Positions 1 to 5,388 of a stretch of 7,003 bases of DNA are shown here, piece by piece. The DNA comes from Oscillospiraceae bacterium (lineage in GTDB: Bacteria; Bacillota; Clostridia; Oscillospirales; Ruminococcaceae). Numbering within the stretch: the stretch's first letter is position 1; each line of letters begins with the position of its first letter. Below the pieces are notes generated by a model, which saw only the letters and a program-made list of their open reading frames with translations, was not told where the DNA came from and ran no database searches. Location: NCBI GenBank assembly GCA_014796735.1, contig JAAVIG010000203.1:1-7003 (forward strand). The letters run 5' to 3'. A program made the translations under genes and the position numbers.

Positions 1-78
1 CTTTGCTTGTTCTCCCAATCAGGCGGTACCGCCTATCCGTTAAAAACGTTCCTTTTACAATAACTGCCCTACAGCAGG

Positions 79-154
79 GGCGGAGCCAAATTTTCGCGTT
101 GCGAAAATTTTGAAATGCTTCGCATTTCAGCGGGCTGTCGCCCGCGGCTCCGCC
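79..154. repeat. Four-way cloverleaf palindromic element
   Basis: Seen directly: an outer 9-bp stem (79-87 with 146-154, ggcggagcc/ggctccgcc) encloses three abutting perfect hairpins. These are 88-110 (10-bp arms, GTT loop), 111-129 (8-bp arms, TTC loop) and 130-145 (6-bp arms, TGTC loop). Every base outside the three loops is paired and there are no spacer bases at the junction. It resembles a REP/MITE-like or nested palindromic element. Despite the 76-nt length it is not a tRNA, because the loops are 3-4 nt and there is no anticodon or T loop. Function unknown; terminator activity on the plus strand is possible because a T-run follows. Confidence 0.75.
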
Positions 155-220
155 GCCTTTTTCGTCGCTCTGAACTTTTGCTTATCTTAACCTTTATTCA
201 CGAAAAGACGTGTAATACTA

Positions 221-265
221 AATATTGGGGTAAAAATGCGCTATGCGCATTTTTACCCCAATATT
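221..265. repeat. Perfect 21-bp-arm hairpin
   Basis: The arms 221-241 and 245-265 are exact reverse complements around a 3-nt loop (TAT, 242-244). The arm begins AATATTGGGG and ends at the loop with ATGCGC. It is AT-rich at the base and lacks a T-tract on either side (the minus strand continues TAGTATTACA), so it is a poor fit to a Rho-independent terminator although it lies 87 bp past the folC stop. It may be a dispersed repeat element, an mRNA 3'-end stabiliser, or part of a small RNA made from the candidate promoter next to it. Confidence 0.8.
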
Positions 266-277
266 ATTGATTCGGAA

Positions 278-310
278 ATTATAGTATAAATTTTTCCCAA
301 ACCATTTCAA
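278..310 (-). promoter_or_regulatory. Possible orphan sigma-A promoter pointing at the hairpin
   Basis: On the minus strand TTGAAA (305-310) is followed after 16 bp by TATACT (283-288), which overlaps a second hexamer TATAAT (278-283). The same TATACTATAAT string occurs in the promoter of the Nudix gene. Transcription would begin near 271-276 and run straight into the 221-265 hairpin, with no reading frame after it. AT-rich DNA makes chance matches common, so this is tentative. Confidence 0.3.
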
Positions 311-352
311 GCCCACAGAAATATTCCGCTCGACGCAGGCATACCACCGTTT

Positions 353-1591
353 TCAATCATCAATTTTCAATTCCCTTCTCATCTCTCCGCAAAGGTAAAG
401 CGAACCGCAAACCACCTTAAGCTCTCCCTCAAACTTTGCCGCCGCTTCAATTGCCTCTCTCGCGCTTTTCCCGATCTCTCCCTTACGCCCCAATCCTTCC
501 GCAAGCTTAACTATCTCCTCCGCAGGAACGGCGTCGGGTGAGAAAAAGTCCACCGCGATAACTTTATCAAATTCAGGTATCAAAATCGATAAAGCCCCTT
601 TAAAATCCTTGCTTTTAAGCATACCCGTTATCAGCAGCTTTTTTCCCTTTTGCCCTCCGATAAGCTCAGCCGCCGCTTTCGCTCCCGAAACGTTATGCGC
701 TCCGTCAACAACAAAGCCCCCAAGCTTCTCCATTCTTGCAGGCACAGCGGCATTTCTCAAAGCCGCTTCTATGTACTCCTCTCCGATACCAAGCTTTCTT
801 AACGCTTCGATCGCCGCAGTACCGTTTATCATCTGATGCCGTCCGCACATTCCCGTTTCAAATTCCTTGTCCTTATATAAAAATCTTGTGCCGCTTAAGT
901 CCGTGCTTATAAGCCGTAAGTCCCTATCCTCGGGAATAATAAGCTCCGAACACGTTTCTTTTGCCTTATTTCGTACAACCTCCCTGACCTCCTCGTACTG
1001 AAACGGTGCGAGTACAACAGGACGGTCGGGCTTTATTATCCCCGCCTTGTGACGGGCGATCTTTTCGACAGTGTCGCCTAATATCCCGCAGTGATCCAAG
1101 TCTACCGTGGTTATCAACGACAGTTCGGGGGTTATTATGTTGGAGCAGTCCAAAAGGCCGCCTATTCCCGTTTCCAATACGACGTAATCGCATTTTTTTT
1201 CGTGAAAGTACAAAAAGGCGGCGGCGTTTAATATTTCAAATTGTGAATAATCTGAGCAGCCCGTTTTCTCGGCGGCTTTTTTTGCTTTTCCAATGTAAAA
1301 AGCAAAGTCGCTTTCCGATATGGGTGCTCCGTTTATCTGTATTCGTTCCTCTATTTTATTTATATAGGGCGATGTGAATTTTCCCGTTTTAAAGCCGCGG
1401 TATTCCAAGGCTAAGGCAGCGTATTCGCTGACGCTTCCCTTTCCGTTGGTGCCCGCGATGTGGATATATTTTAAATTGTCCTGAACGTTATCCAGCACAT
1501 TCATTAAGCCCCTGAATCTTGACAGATCCTTTATGGGCTTTCCCGATTTGGTGTAGGTGTTTAAGTAATTTAACGCTTCACTGTACTCCAT
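353..1591 (-). CDS. folC: Bifunctional folylpolyglutamate/dihydrofolate synthase
   Basis: Mur-ligase-family enzyme that joins glutamate to (dihydro)folate with ATP hydrolysis in the cytoplasm; many bacterial members also make dihydrofolate from dihydropteroate. With the ATG at 1589-1591 the protein has 412 residues, normal for the family. Visible motifs are the P-loop GTNGKGS (47-53), ETGIGG then LDCSNII (140-153), LDH (165-167) and KAGIIKP (182-188, whose first Lys is the usually carbamylated residue). C-terminal motifs are PARME (284-288), DGAHN (296-300) and CGSLYLCGE. I prefer this ATG because MEYSEALNYL matches the usual N-terminus and AAGTGAT lies 7 nt upstream. A GTG at 1601-1603 overlapping the Nudix stop (GTGA) would add four residues. 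It is the second gene of a Nudix-folC unit with 8 bp between the genes, so it is probably translationally coupled. Confidence 0.95.
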   Translation of the reverse strand: MEYSEALNYLNTYTKSGKPIKDLSRFRGLMNVLDNVQDNLKYIHIAGTNGKGSVSEYAALALEYRGFKTGKFTSPYINKIEERIQINGAPISESDFAFYIGKAKKAAEKTGCSDYSQFEILNAAAFLYFHEKKCDYVVLETGIGGLLDCSNIITPELSLITTVDLDHCGILGDTVEKIARHKAGIIKPDRPVVLAPFQYEEVREVVRNKAKETCSELIIPEDRDLRLISTDLSGTRFLYKDKEFETGMCGRHQMINGTAAIEALRKLGIGEEYIEAALRNAAVPARMEKLGGFVVDGAHNVSGAKAAAELIGGQKGKKLLITGMLKSKDFKGALSILIPEFDKVIAVDFFSPDAVPAEEIVKLAEGLGRKGEIGKSAREAIEAAAKFEGELKVVCGSLYLCGEMRRELKIDD

Positions 1592-1599
1592 AATTTTTA

Positions 1600-2013
1600 T
1601 CACTTCATAAGCGCAATAAACGCCTTTGCTTTGTTTACTATAAGCTTATCGTTATCATAGGTCAATACGCTGCCCGCCTGTCCGACTTCAAGCCAGCGCA
1701 GATCCGAAATTTCCTCCTGCTGAGGTACAAGATCATGACCGGTCGCCATTCCCACAAAGTATACCACCGTTTTCTTGGTATTTTTTTTGGGAGAATAGTT
1801 TACCGTCTCGCGAAAGCCCGTGTCCAGAAGCACGTCAAGCCCCGTTTCTTCCTTGATCTCCCTGCGGGCAGTTTCCTCCTCGGTCTCCCCCTGCTCCATA
1901 TGCCCCTTGGGAAAAGACCAGTGCCCCGATTTCAAATGCCGCACCAACAGTATTTCCGTATTTCCGTGGTGCTTTCGGTAAACGATCGCGCCGCACGATT
2001 TTTCAAAATTCAT
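1600..2013 (-). CDS. Nudix hydrolase, Ap4A hydrolase (NUDT2)-like
   Basis: A 137-residue single-domain Nudix protein. The full Nudix box is present: G37-x5-E43-x7-R51-E52-I53-x-E55-E56-x-G58-L59, which forms the metal-binding loop-helix-loop. The preceding HWSFPKGH (31-38), the central VNYSPKKNTKKTVVYF and the late TYDN..K.IVNKA pattern resemble asymmetrical bis(5'-nucleosyl)-tetraphosphatases, which cleave Ap4A to ATP and AMP and limit alarmone build-up. That substrate is inference from similarity; other nucleoside-diphosphate-linked substrates are possible. The start ATG at 2011-2013 has a modest GGCGG ribosome binding site 9 nt upstream. It is the first gene of a unit with folC and has its own promoter at 2046-2074. 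Confidence 0.9.
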   Translation of the reverse strand: MNFEKSCGAIVYRKHHGNTEILLVRHLKSGHWSFPKGHMEQGETEEETARREIKEETGLDVLLDTGFRETVNYSPKKNTKKTVVYFVGMATGHDLVPQQEEISDLRWLEVGQAGSVLTYDNDKLIVNKAKAFIALMK

Positions 2014-2045
2014 TTATATAATCCGCCTTCCCTCATCTATATTAT

Positions 2046-2074
2046 AGTATACCATAAAATTGTTAAAAAGTCAC
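2046..2074 (-). promoter_or_regulatory. Sigma-A promoter of the Nudix-folC unit
   Basis: On the minus strand GTGACT (2069-2074) and TATACT (2046-2051) are separated by 17 bp. A TGG immediately before the -10 makes it an extended -10 (TGnTATACT), compensating for the weak -35. The expected start is about 7 nt further on, leaving a leader of roughly 25 nt before the Nudix ATG. No terminator is visible between the yoeB stop (2098) and this promoter, so some readthrough from the toxin unit is plausible. Confidence 0.6.
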
Positions 2075-2097
2075 TATTTTTGGTTAAGTTTTTTGTT

Positions 2098-2361
2098 TTA
2101 GTTTTTTCCGTAGTGTGTGCGGCATTGCAATATTTCTATCGTATCACCGTTAATACGGTAAATAAGGCGGTTTGTTTCGTCTATGCGCCTGCTGTACCAG
2201 CCCTGTAGATTGCCTTTAAGTGCTTCCGGTTTTCCTATTCCTTGATAGCCGTTTCTATCAATGTCCTGTAATAAAATATTTATACGCTTTAACGTTTTTT
2301 TATCCTGCGTCTGCCAATACAGATAATCCTCCCAAGCGTAGTCGTCCCATGCTTTAATCAT
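2098..2361 (-). CDS. yoeB: YoeB/Txe-family mRNA interferase toxin
   Basis: RelE-superfamily toxin of 87 residues. In this family the protein enters the ribosomal A site and cleaves mRNA, arresting translation. The sequence follows YoeB throughout: W-DDY-YWQ near the N-terminus, KPEALKGNLQGWYSRRI (44-60), NRLIY (64-68) and the C-terminal CRTHY (80-84). Residues corresponding to the catalytic set of E. coli YoeB fall at the same numbers: E46, R65, H83 and Y84, so the toxin looks intact and active. Its ATG overlaps the antitoxin stop by 8 bp (ATGATTAA, 2354-2361), the normal translational coupling of such operons. The partner is a DinJ/RelB-type protein rather than the YefM usually paired with YoeB. 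Confidence 0.93.
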   Translation of the reverse strand: MIKAWDDYAWEDYLYWQTQDKKTLKRINILLQDIDRNGYQGIGKPEALKGNLQGWYSRRIDETNRLIYRINGDTIEILQCRTHYGKN

Positions 2362-2614
2362 TATCCCCGACCTCGATCATTTCATGTACAGTACCGCCTG
2401 TTTTTTCCATTCGTTCCTTTGAAATCATCAAGCGCGCCTGATTTTCGGCGGAAAAAAAGGGGTCGGCGCGAAGCTCAAAGGGTATGCCGTTGTAACGTAC
2501 CACCTGCTTTAAAAACATGGTTGTTGCGGCGGAAAGGCTTATCCCAAGCTCCGAAAATACAGCTTCGGCTTGTTTTTTTAACGTATCGTCAACTCGTATG
2601 TTCAAGTTAGCCAT
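2354..2614 (-). CDS. RelB/DinJ-family antitoxin
   Basis: An 86-residue antitoxin preceding and overlapping the YoeB-type toxin. The N-terminus (LNIRVDDTLKKQAEAVFSELGISLSAATTMFLKQVV) has the ribbon-helix-helix pattern of RelB/DinJ proteins: a beta strand at about 4-8 and helices at about 10-23 and 27-41. It should dimerise, bind the operon's own promoter and repress it. The C-terminal part (about 50-86, FFSAENQARLMISKERME...) would wrap and neutralise the toxin. A good Shine-Dalgarno sequence, AAAGGAG, ends 9 nt before the ATG. Expression is expected to be autoregulated by the antitoxin-toxin complex. I leave the symbol open because DinJ and RelB cannot be separated by eye. Confidence 0.9.
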   Translation of the reverse strand: MANLNIRVDDTLKKQAEAVFSELGISLSAATTMFLKQVVRYNGIPFELRADPFFSAENQARLMISKERMEKTGGTVHEMIEVGDND

Positions 2615-2638
2615 ATATAACAGCTCCTTTCTGTATAT
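2615..2638 (-). promoter_or_regulatory. Antitoxin RBS held in a hairpin loop
   Basis: In the minus-strand mRNA, ATATACAG (2631-2638) can pair with CTGTTATAT (2615-2623) with one bulged T. The seven-base loop is exactly the Shine-Dalgarno AAAGGAG (2624-2630), and the 3' arm ends directly at the antitoxin ATG. The stem is AU-rich and weak. As DNA the same inverted repeat could instead be an operator for the ribbon-helix-helix antitoxin. Confidence 0.4.
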
Positions 2639-2647
2639 GTATATATT

Positions 2648-2675
2648 ATTATAACATTTTTTCGTAATATGTCAA
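2648..2675 (-). promoter_or_regulatory. Consensus sigma-A promoter of the toxin-antitoxin operon
   Basis: The minus strand has a perfect -35 TTGACA (2670-2675) and a perfect -10 TATAAT (2648-2653) with a 16-bp spacer, and a TGT just before the -10 (extended -10). This is the strongest-looking promoter in the window, typical for operons kept repressed by their own antitoxin. The AT-rich tandem gtatatgtatat (2633-2644) between -10 and the RBS is a candidate operator. Confidence 0.75.
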
Positions 2676-2703
2676 CACATTGCACCGATTTTGCAGGTAC
2701 GGC

Positions 2704-2732
2704 TTGAAATGTTTTGCCGTGCATGATATAAT
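2704..2732 (+). promoter_or_regulatory. Sigma-A promoter of the MazG-like gene
   Basis: TTGAAA (2704-2709) and TATAAT (2727-2732) are separated by the optimal 17 bp. The start is expected near 2739, giving a leader of about 25 nt that carries the GGAGGT ribosome binding site (2751-2756), 8-9 nt before the ATG. It diverges from the toxin-antitoxin promoter; the two -35 boxes are 28 bp apart, so proteins bound at one could affect the other. Confidence 0.75.
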
Positions 2733-2764
2733 AATAACAGATCACGATTCGGAGGTACGCTTAT

Positions 2765-3091
2765 ATGAGTGATTTCGGTATAAACGAAATGCAGCAAATG
2801 CAAAGGGAGCTTCAGGATAAATACAAGGGCATATGGGAGCCTATTTCCCCCGAAACGGGAAAAAACAAGCTGCTGTGGATGATCGGCGAGGTGGGAGAGG
2901 TCATTGACATCATTAAGAAAAAAGACGGCGAAAGAGCGGAAAAAGGCACCAAGCTGAGAAAAGAGCTGGTTGAGGAGCTGGCGGACGTTCTTATGTATTA
3001 TAATGATGTTCTGCTTTGTTACGATATTACGGCGGAGGAGCTGAAGGAGGTCTATTCCGAAAAGTTCAAAAGGAATATGACGCGGTGGTGA
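2765..3091 (+). CDS. MazG-like nucleotide pyrophosphohydrolase
   Basis: A 108-residue all-alpha protein with the signature of the MazG/dUTPase-like NTP pyrophosphatase superfamily: E42-x-x-E45 (EVGEV) on one helix and E71-x-x-D74 (EELAD) on the next, followed by LMYYND. These acidic residues coordinate magnesium. Such enzymes hydrolyse (deoxy)nucleoside triphosphates to monophosphates and pyrophosphate, usually to clear non-canonical nucleotides; the actual substrate cannot be read from the sequence. It is a single-domain form, much shorter than the two-domain E. coli MazG. It has a strong RBS and its own promoter. A short inverted repeat at its stop codon (ggtga/tcacc, 3087-3100) lacks a T-tract, so readthrough into proBA is possible. 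Confidence 0.87.
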   Translation: MSDFGINEMQQMQRELQDKYKGIWEPISPETGKNKLLWMIGEVGEVIDIIKKKDGERAEKGTKLRKELVEELADVLMYYNDVLLCYDITAEELKEVYSEKFKRNMTRW

Positions 3092-3128
3092 TGTATCACC
3101 GAGAATATGAAAAGCATAGCTGAAAATC

Positions 3129-3157
3129 TTGATTTTTCTGCTTAAATATGCTATACT
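3129..3157 (+). promoter_or_regulatory. Sigma-A promoter of proBA
   Basis: TTGATT (3129-3134) and TATACT (3152-3157) lie 17 bp apart, and TGC directly precedes the -10, giving an extended -10 (TGnTATACT). The start is expected near 3164, leaving a leader of about 40 nt: too short for a T-box or large riboswitch, and I see none. An imperfect inverted repeat (agcata 3113-3118 with tatgct 3147-3152) brackets the -35 and could be an operator. Confidence 0.65.
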
Positions 3158-3202
3158 GTTAAAGTATATCGATTTATTTTTCACGACAAGGAAAACAAAA
3201 GA

Positions 3203-4003
3203 ATGGCAGATAATACAAACGGTTTCGACTATTCCGCAAGGAAGCGTATAGTAATAAAGGTAGGCACCTCCACATTGACCTATAAAACGGGCAACATCAA
3301 TGTTCGCAGGGTCAAGAAAATGGTAGAGGTGCTAAGCGATTTGAAAAACGCGGGACACGATATTATTTTGGTGTCCTCGGGTGCAGTGGGTGTAGGCGTG
3401 GGTTGTATCGGACTGCAAAAAAAGCCAACGGACATGCCCGTGAAGCAGGCGTGCGCCGCGGTGGGACAAAGCAGGCTGATGAGCTTTTATCAGTCGGAGT
3501 TTTCCCGCTTTAATCACACCGTCGCTCAGATACTTGCTACCCGCGACGTATTCAGCAATAAAATACGCAGGGAAAATATCTTCAATACAATGCACACACT
3601 GCTTTCTATGGGTATCATACCTATCATAAACGCCAACGACAGCGTTTCCATAGAGCAGCTTGACTTTGACGAAAACGACACCTTGTCCGCCCTGAGCGCG
3701 GAGGTTTGCGGTGCCGACCTGCTGGTTATACTTACCGACGTTGACGGTCTTTACGATAAAAATCCCTCCGAGTCAGACGCTAAGCTTATTCCCGTTGTGC
3801 ATAAGGTGACGGACGAAATGATAGCGGCGGCGGGAGAAAAAGGCAGCGAGCTTGCCAGCGGCGGTATGCTGACTAAGATAGAGGCGGCTGTTATCGCGGG
3901 GGAGGCAAATATTCCCACCGTTATTATAAAGGGCGATAACCCCGAGTATCTTTACGATCTCTTTGACAATAAGGCGGTTTGCACATTGTTTGATTTAAAT
4001 TAA
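3203..4003 (+). CDS. proB: Glutamate 5-kinase, short form without PUA domain
   Basis: Catalyses ATP-dependent phosphorylation of L-glutamate to glutamyl 5-phosphate, the first and normally proline-inhibited step of proline synthesis. At 266 residues it consists of the amino-acid-kinase domain only; many ProB proteins of about 370 residues add a C-terminal PUA domain. Motifs in order are KVGTSTLT (19-26), VSSGAV (57-62), INANDSVS (142-149), FDENDTLSAL (155-164), TDVDGLYDKNP (178-188) and SGGMLTKIEAA (219-229). The loops usually written NEND, GDND and GTGGM are here NAND, DEND and ASGGM, a mild departure that could affect glutamate or proline binding. The start ATG has a modest AAGGA site 10 nt upstream. 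It lies 22 bp before proA, so the two are surely co-transcribed. Confidence 0.95.
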   Translation: MADNTNGFDYSARKRIVIKVGTSTLTYKTGNINVRRVKKMVEVLSDLKNAGHDIILVSSGAVGVGVGCIGLQKKPTDMPVKQACAAVGQSRLMSFYQSEFSRFNHTVAQILATRDVFSNKIRRENIFNTMHTLLSMGIIPIINANDSVSIEQLDFDENDTLSALSAEVCGADLLVILTDVDGLYDKNPSESDAKLIPVVHKVTDEMIAAAGEKGSELASGGMLTKIEAAVIAGEANIPTVIIKGDNPEYLYDLFDNKAVCTLFDLN

Positions 4004-4025
4004 GGTTTTTGTGAAAGGCGAAAAA

Positions 4026-5270
4026 ATGACTTATCTTGAAGAATTGGGCTGTAAGGCAAAAAAGGCGGAAGCGGCAATTAGAGGAATCTCTCAGAATACC
4101 AAAAATCTTGCGCTTGCCGCTGTTGCGGACAGCCTTGTAAAAAATGCCGAGCTGATCATAAGCGACAACCAAAAGGATATTGAAAACGCTAAGGCAAACA
4201 ATATGTCCGAGGCTATGCAGGACAGGCTAAGGCTTGATATGAAGCGTATCGAGGCAATGGCTGAGGGGGTAAGGAAGATAGTCGAACTTCCCGACCCTGT
4301 GGGAAAGGTTTGGGGCGGCAAGGAGCTTCCCAACGGGCTTAAGATAGTGAAAAAATCCGTACCCTTGGGCGTTGTGGGGATTATTTTTGAGTCAAGACCC
4401 AACGTTACCGTTGATGCGGCGGCGCTTTGCTTAAAGTCGGGCAACGTGTCCGTTTTAAGAGGAGGCAGCGACGCCATAAACAGCAACAAGCGGCTTGTTT
4501 CGATCATGCGTGAGGCGATAAGCGGTGCGGGGGTTGACGAAAACGCGATAAACCTTGTGGAGGACACCTCCAGAGAAGCGGTAGGGGAATTTATGAAGCT
4601 TAACCGCTATATTGACGTGCTTATACCGCGAGGGGGACACGGGCTTATACAGAACGTTGTCAACAACTCCACCATTCCCGTTATACAAACGGGAGAGGGC
4701 AACTGTTCGGTTTATGTTGACAAGTCGGCGGATATTGAAACGGCAGTCAATATTGTTGACAACGGAAAAACCCAAAGACCCTCCGTCTGCAATGCAATTG
4801 AAAATATCTTGGTGCATGAGGACGCGGCTGAGGAATTTTTGAGGGCGTTGGACAAGAAGTGGAACGGAAAAGTAAAAATATACGGCGACGCGGCAGCTTC
4901 AAAATATATCAAAACCGACAGAGAAGCCACCGAGGAGGACTATAAGACCGAGTTTCTGGATTACGTTATCTCGGTAAAAACCGTTAAAGATATTTCCGAG
5001 GCAATTGATTTTATAAACACCTACGGCACTCGCCACAGCGAGTGTATTGTAACAAGCGAGCTGTCAAACGCGGAGAGGTTTCAGCGGGAGGTGGACGCGG
5101 CGGCGGTGTATGTCAACGCTTCTACCCGATTTACCGACGGCGGCGAGTTCGGCTTAGGGGCGGAGATAGGCATAAGCACACAGAAGCTTCACGCGAGAGG
5201 GCCTATGGGGCTTGAGGAAATGACCTCCTACAAATATCTTATAAACGGAAACGGACAGATAAGACAATAA
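4026..5270 (+). CDS. proA: Glutamate-5-semialdehyde dehydrogenase (gamma-glutamyl phosphate reductase)
   Basis: Reduces glutamyl 5-phosphate with NADPH to glutamate 5-semialdehyde, which cyclises to pyrroline-5-carboxylate. With the ATG at 4026 the protein has 414 residues, the normal length. Family blocks are visible throughout: FESRPNVTVDAAALCLKSGN (121-140), LRGGSDAINSN (144-154), IPRGGHGLI (200-208), QTGEGNCSVYVD (221-232), RPSVCNAIEN (251-260, catalytic Cys255), RHSECIVT (336-343) and FGLGAEIGISTQKLHARGPMGLEE (375-398). I chose ATG 4026 over the in-frame GTG at 4011 because MTYLEELG matches the family N-terminus and AAAGGCG lies 5 nt before it. ProB and ProA often associate so that the labile acyl phosphate is channelled; proC is not in this window. 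Confidence 0.96.
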   Translation: MTYLEELGCKAKKAEAAIRGISQNTKNLALAAVADSLVKNAELIISDNQKDIENAKANNMSEAMQDRLRLDMKRIEAMAEGVRKIVELPDPVGKVWGGKELPNGLKIVKKSVPLGVVGIIFESRPNVTVDAAALCLKSGNVSVLRGGSDAINSNKRLVSIMREAISGAGVDENAINLVEDTSREAVGEFMKLNRYIDVLIPRGGHGLIQNVVNNSTIPVIQTGEGNCSVYVDKSADIETAVNIVDNGKTQRPSVCNAIENILVHEDAAEEFLRALDKKWNGKVKIYGDAAASKYIKTDREATEEDYKTEFLDYVISVKTVKDISEAIDFINTYGTRHSECIVTSELSNAERFQREVDAAAVYVNASTRFTDGGEFGLGAEIGISTQKLHARGPMGLEEMTSYKYLINGNGQIRQ

Positions 5271-5283
5271 AAATTGGAGAAAA

Positions 5284-5358
5284 GTTTGAAAGAACTTGAA
5301 AAAACGGGTTCTTTCAAACCCGTCGCATTTGTGCTTCGATATATCGCCTTGGCACAAA
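5284..5358 (+). promoter_or_regulatory. Structured proA-downstream leader with competing hairpins
   Basis: Arms 5284-5295 and 5308-5319 (gtttgaaagaac/gttctttcaaac) form a perfect 12-bp stem. A second stem, 5304-5310 with 5317-5323 (acgggtt/aacccgt), uses the same bases, so only one can form. A third stem pairs 5328-5334 with 5352-5358 (tttgtgc/gcacaaa) around the palindrome cgatatatcg. No T-tract follows any of them, so this is not a typical terminator. It could regulate or stabilise transcript between proBA and the next gene. I see no convincing promoter in the gap. Confidence 0.45.
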
Positions 5359-5388
5359 CACTCCTCAAGAGGAAAGGTATGATTATAA

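Larger units (their letters stand above)
1..352. other. Gene-free region rich in palindromes
   Basis: No open reading frame of credible length or ribosome binding site is visible here. The stretch holds a 14-nt self-complementary sequence (aggcggtaccgcct, 21-34), the cloverleaf element 79-154, the long hairpin 221-265 and a possible minus-strand promoter (278-310). It lies downstream of folC on the minus strand. The cloverleaf is followed on the plus strand by a T5 run at 158-162, so it could terminate a plus-strand gene ending left of the window; that gene is not visible. I see no obvious T-tract terminator for folC. Confidence 0.7.

Noticed and set aside
79..154. A 76-nt cloverleaf, tempting as a tRNA gene
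   Set aside because: Loops are 3-4 nt, the closing stem is 9 bp, and there is no seven-base anticodon or T loop, no conserved T-loop sequence and no CCA end.
1735..2208. Plus-strand open frame spanning the Nudix gene and the gap before yoeB
   Set aside because: It is antisense to the Nudix box and runs across the Nudix promoter and the yoeB end; composition and lack of an RBS mark it as a shadow.
2672..3184. Open frame of 170 codons on the minus strand opposite the MazG-like gene
   Set aside because: It lies antisense to a well-supported gene with promoter and RBS, starts inside the proB promoter region and resembles no family I know. It is a shadow of biased codon use.
3158..3202. Possible T-box or riboswitch leader for proBA
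   Set aside because: The leader from the predicted start is only about 40 nt and shows no T-box sequence or compound structure.
4091..4567. Long minus-strand open frame (158 codons) opposite proA
   Set aside because: Ser/Leu/Ala-rich antisense translation of a clear proA; no RBS and no recognisable domain.
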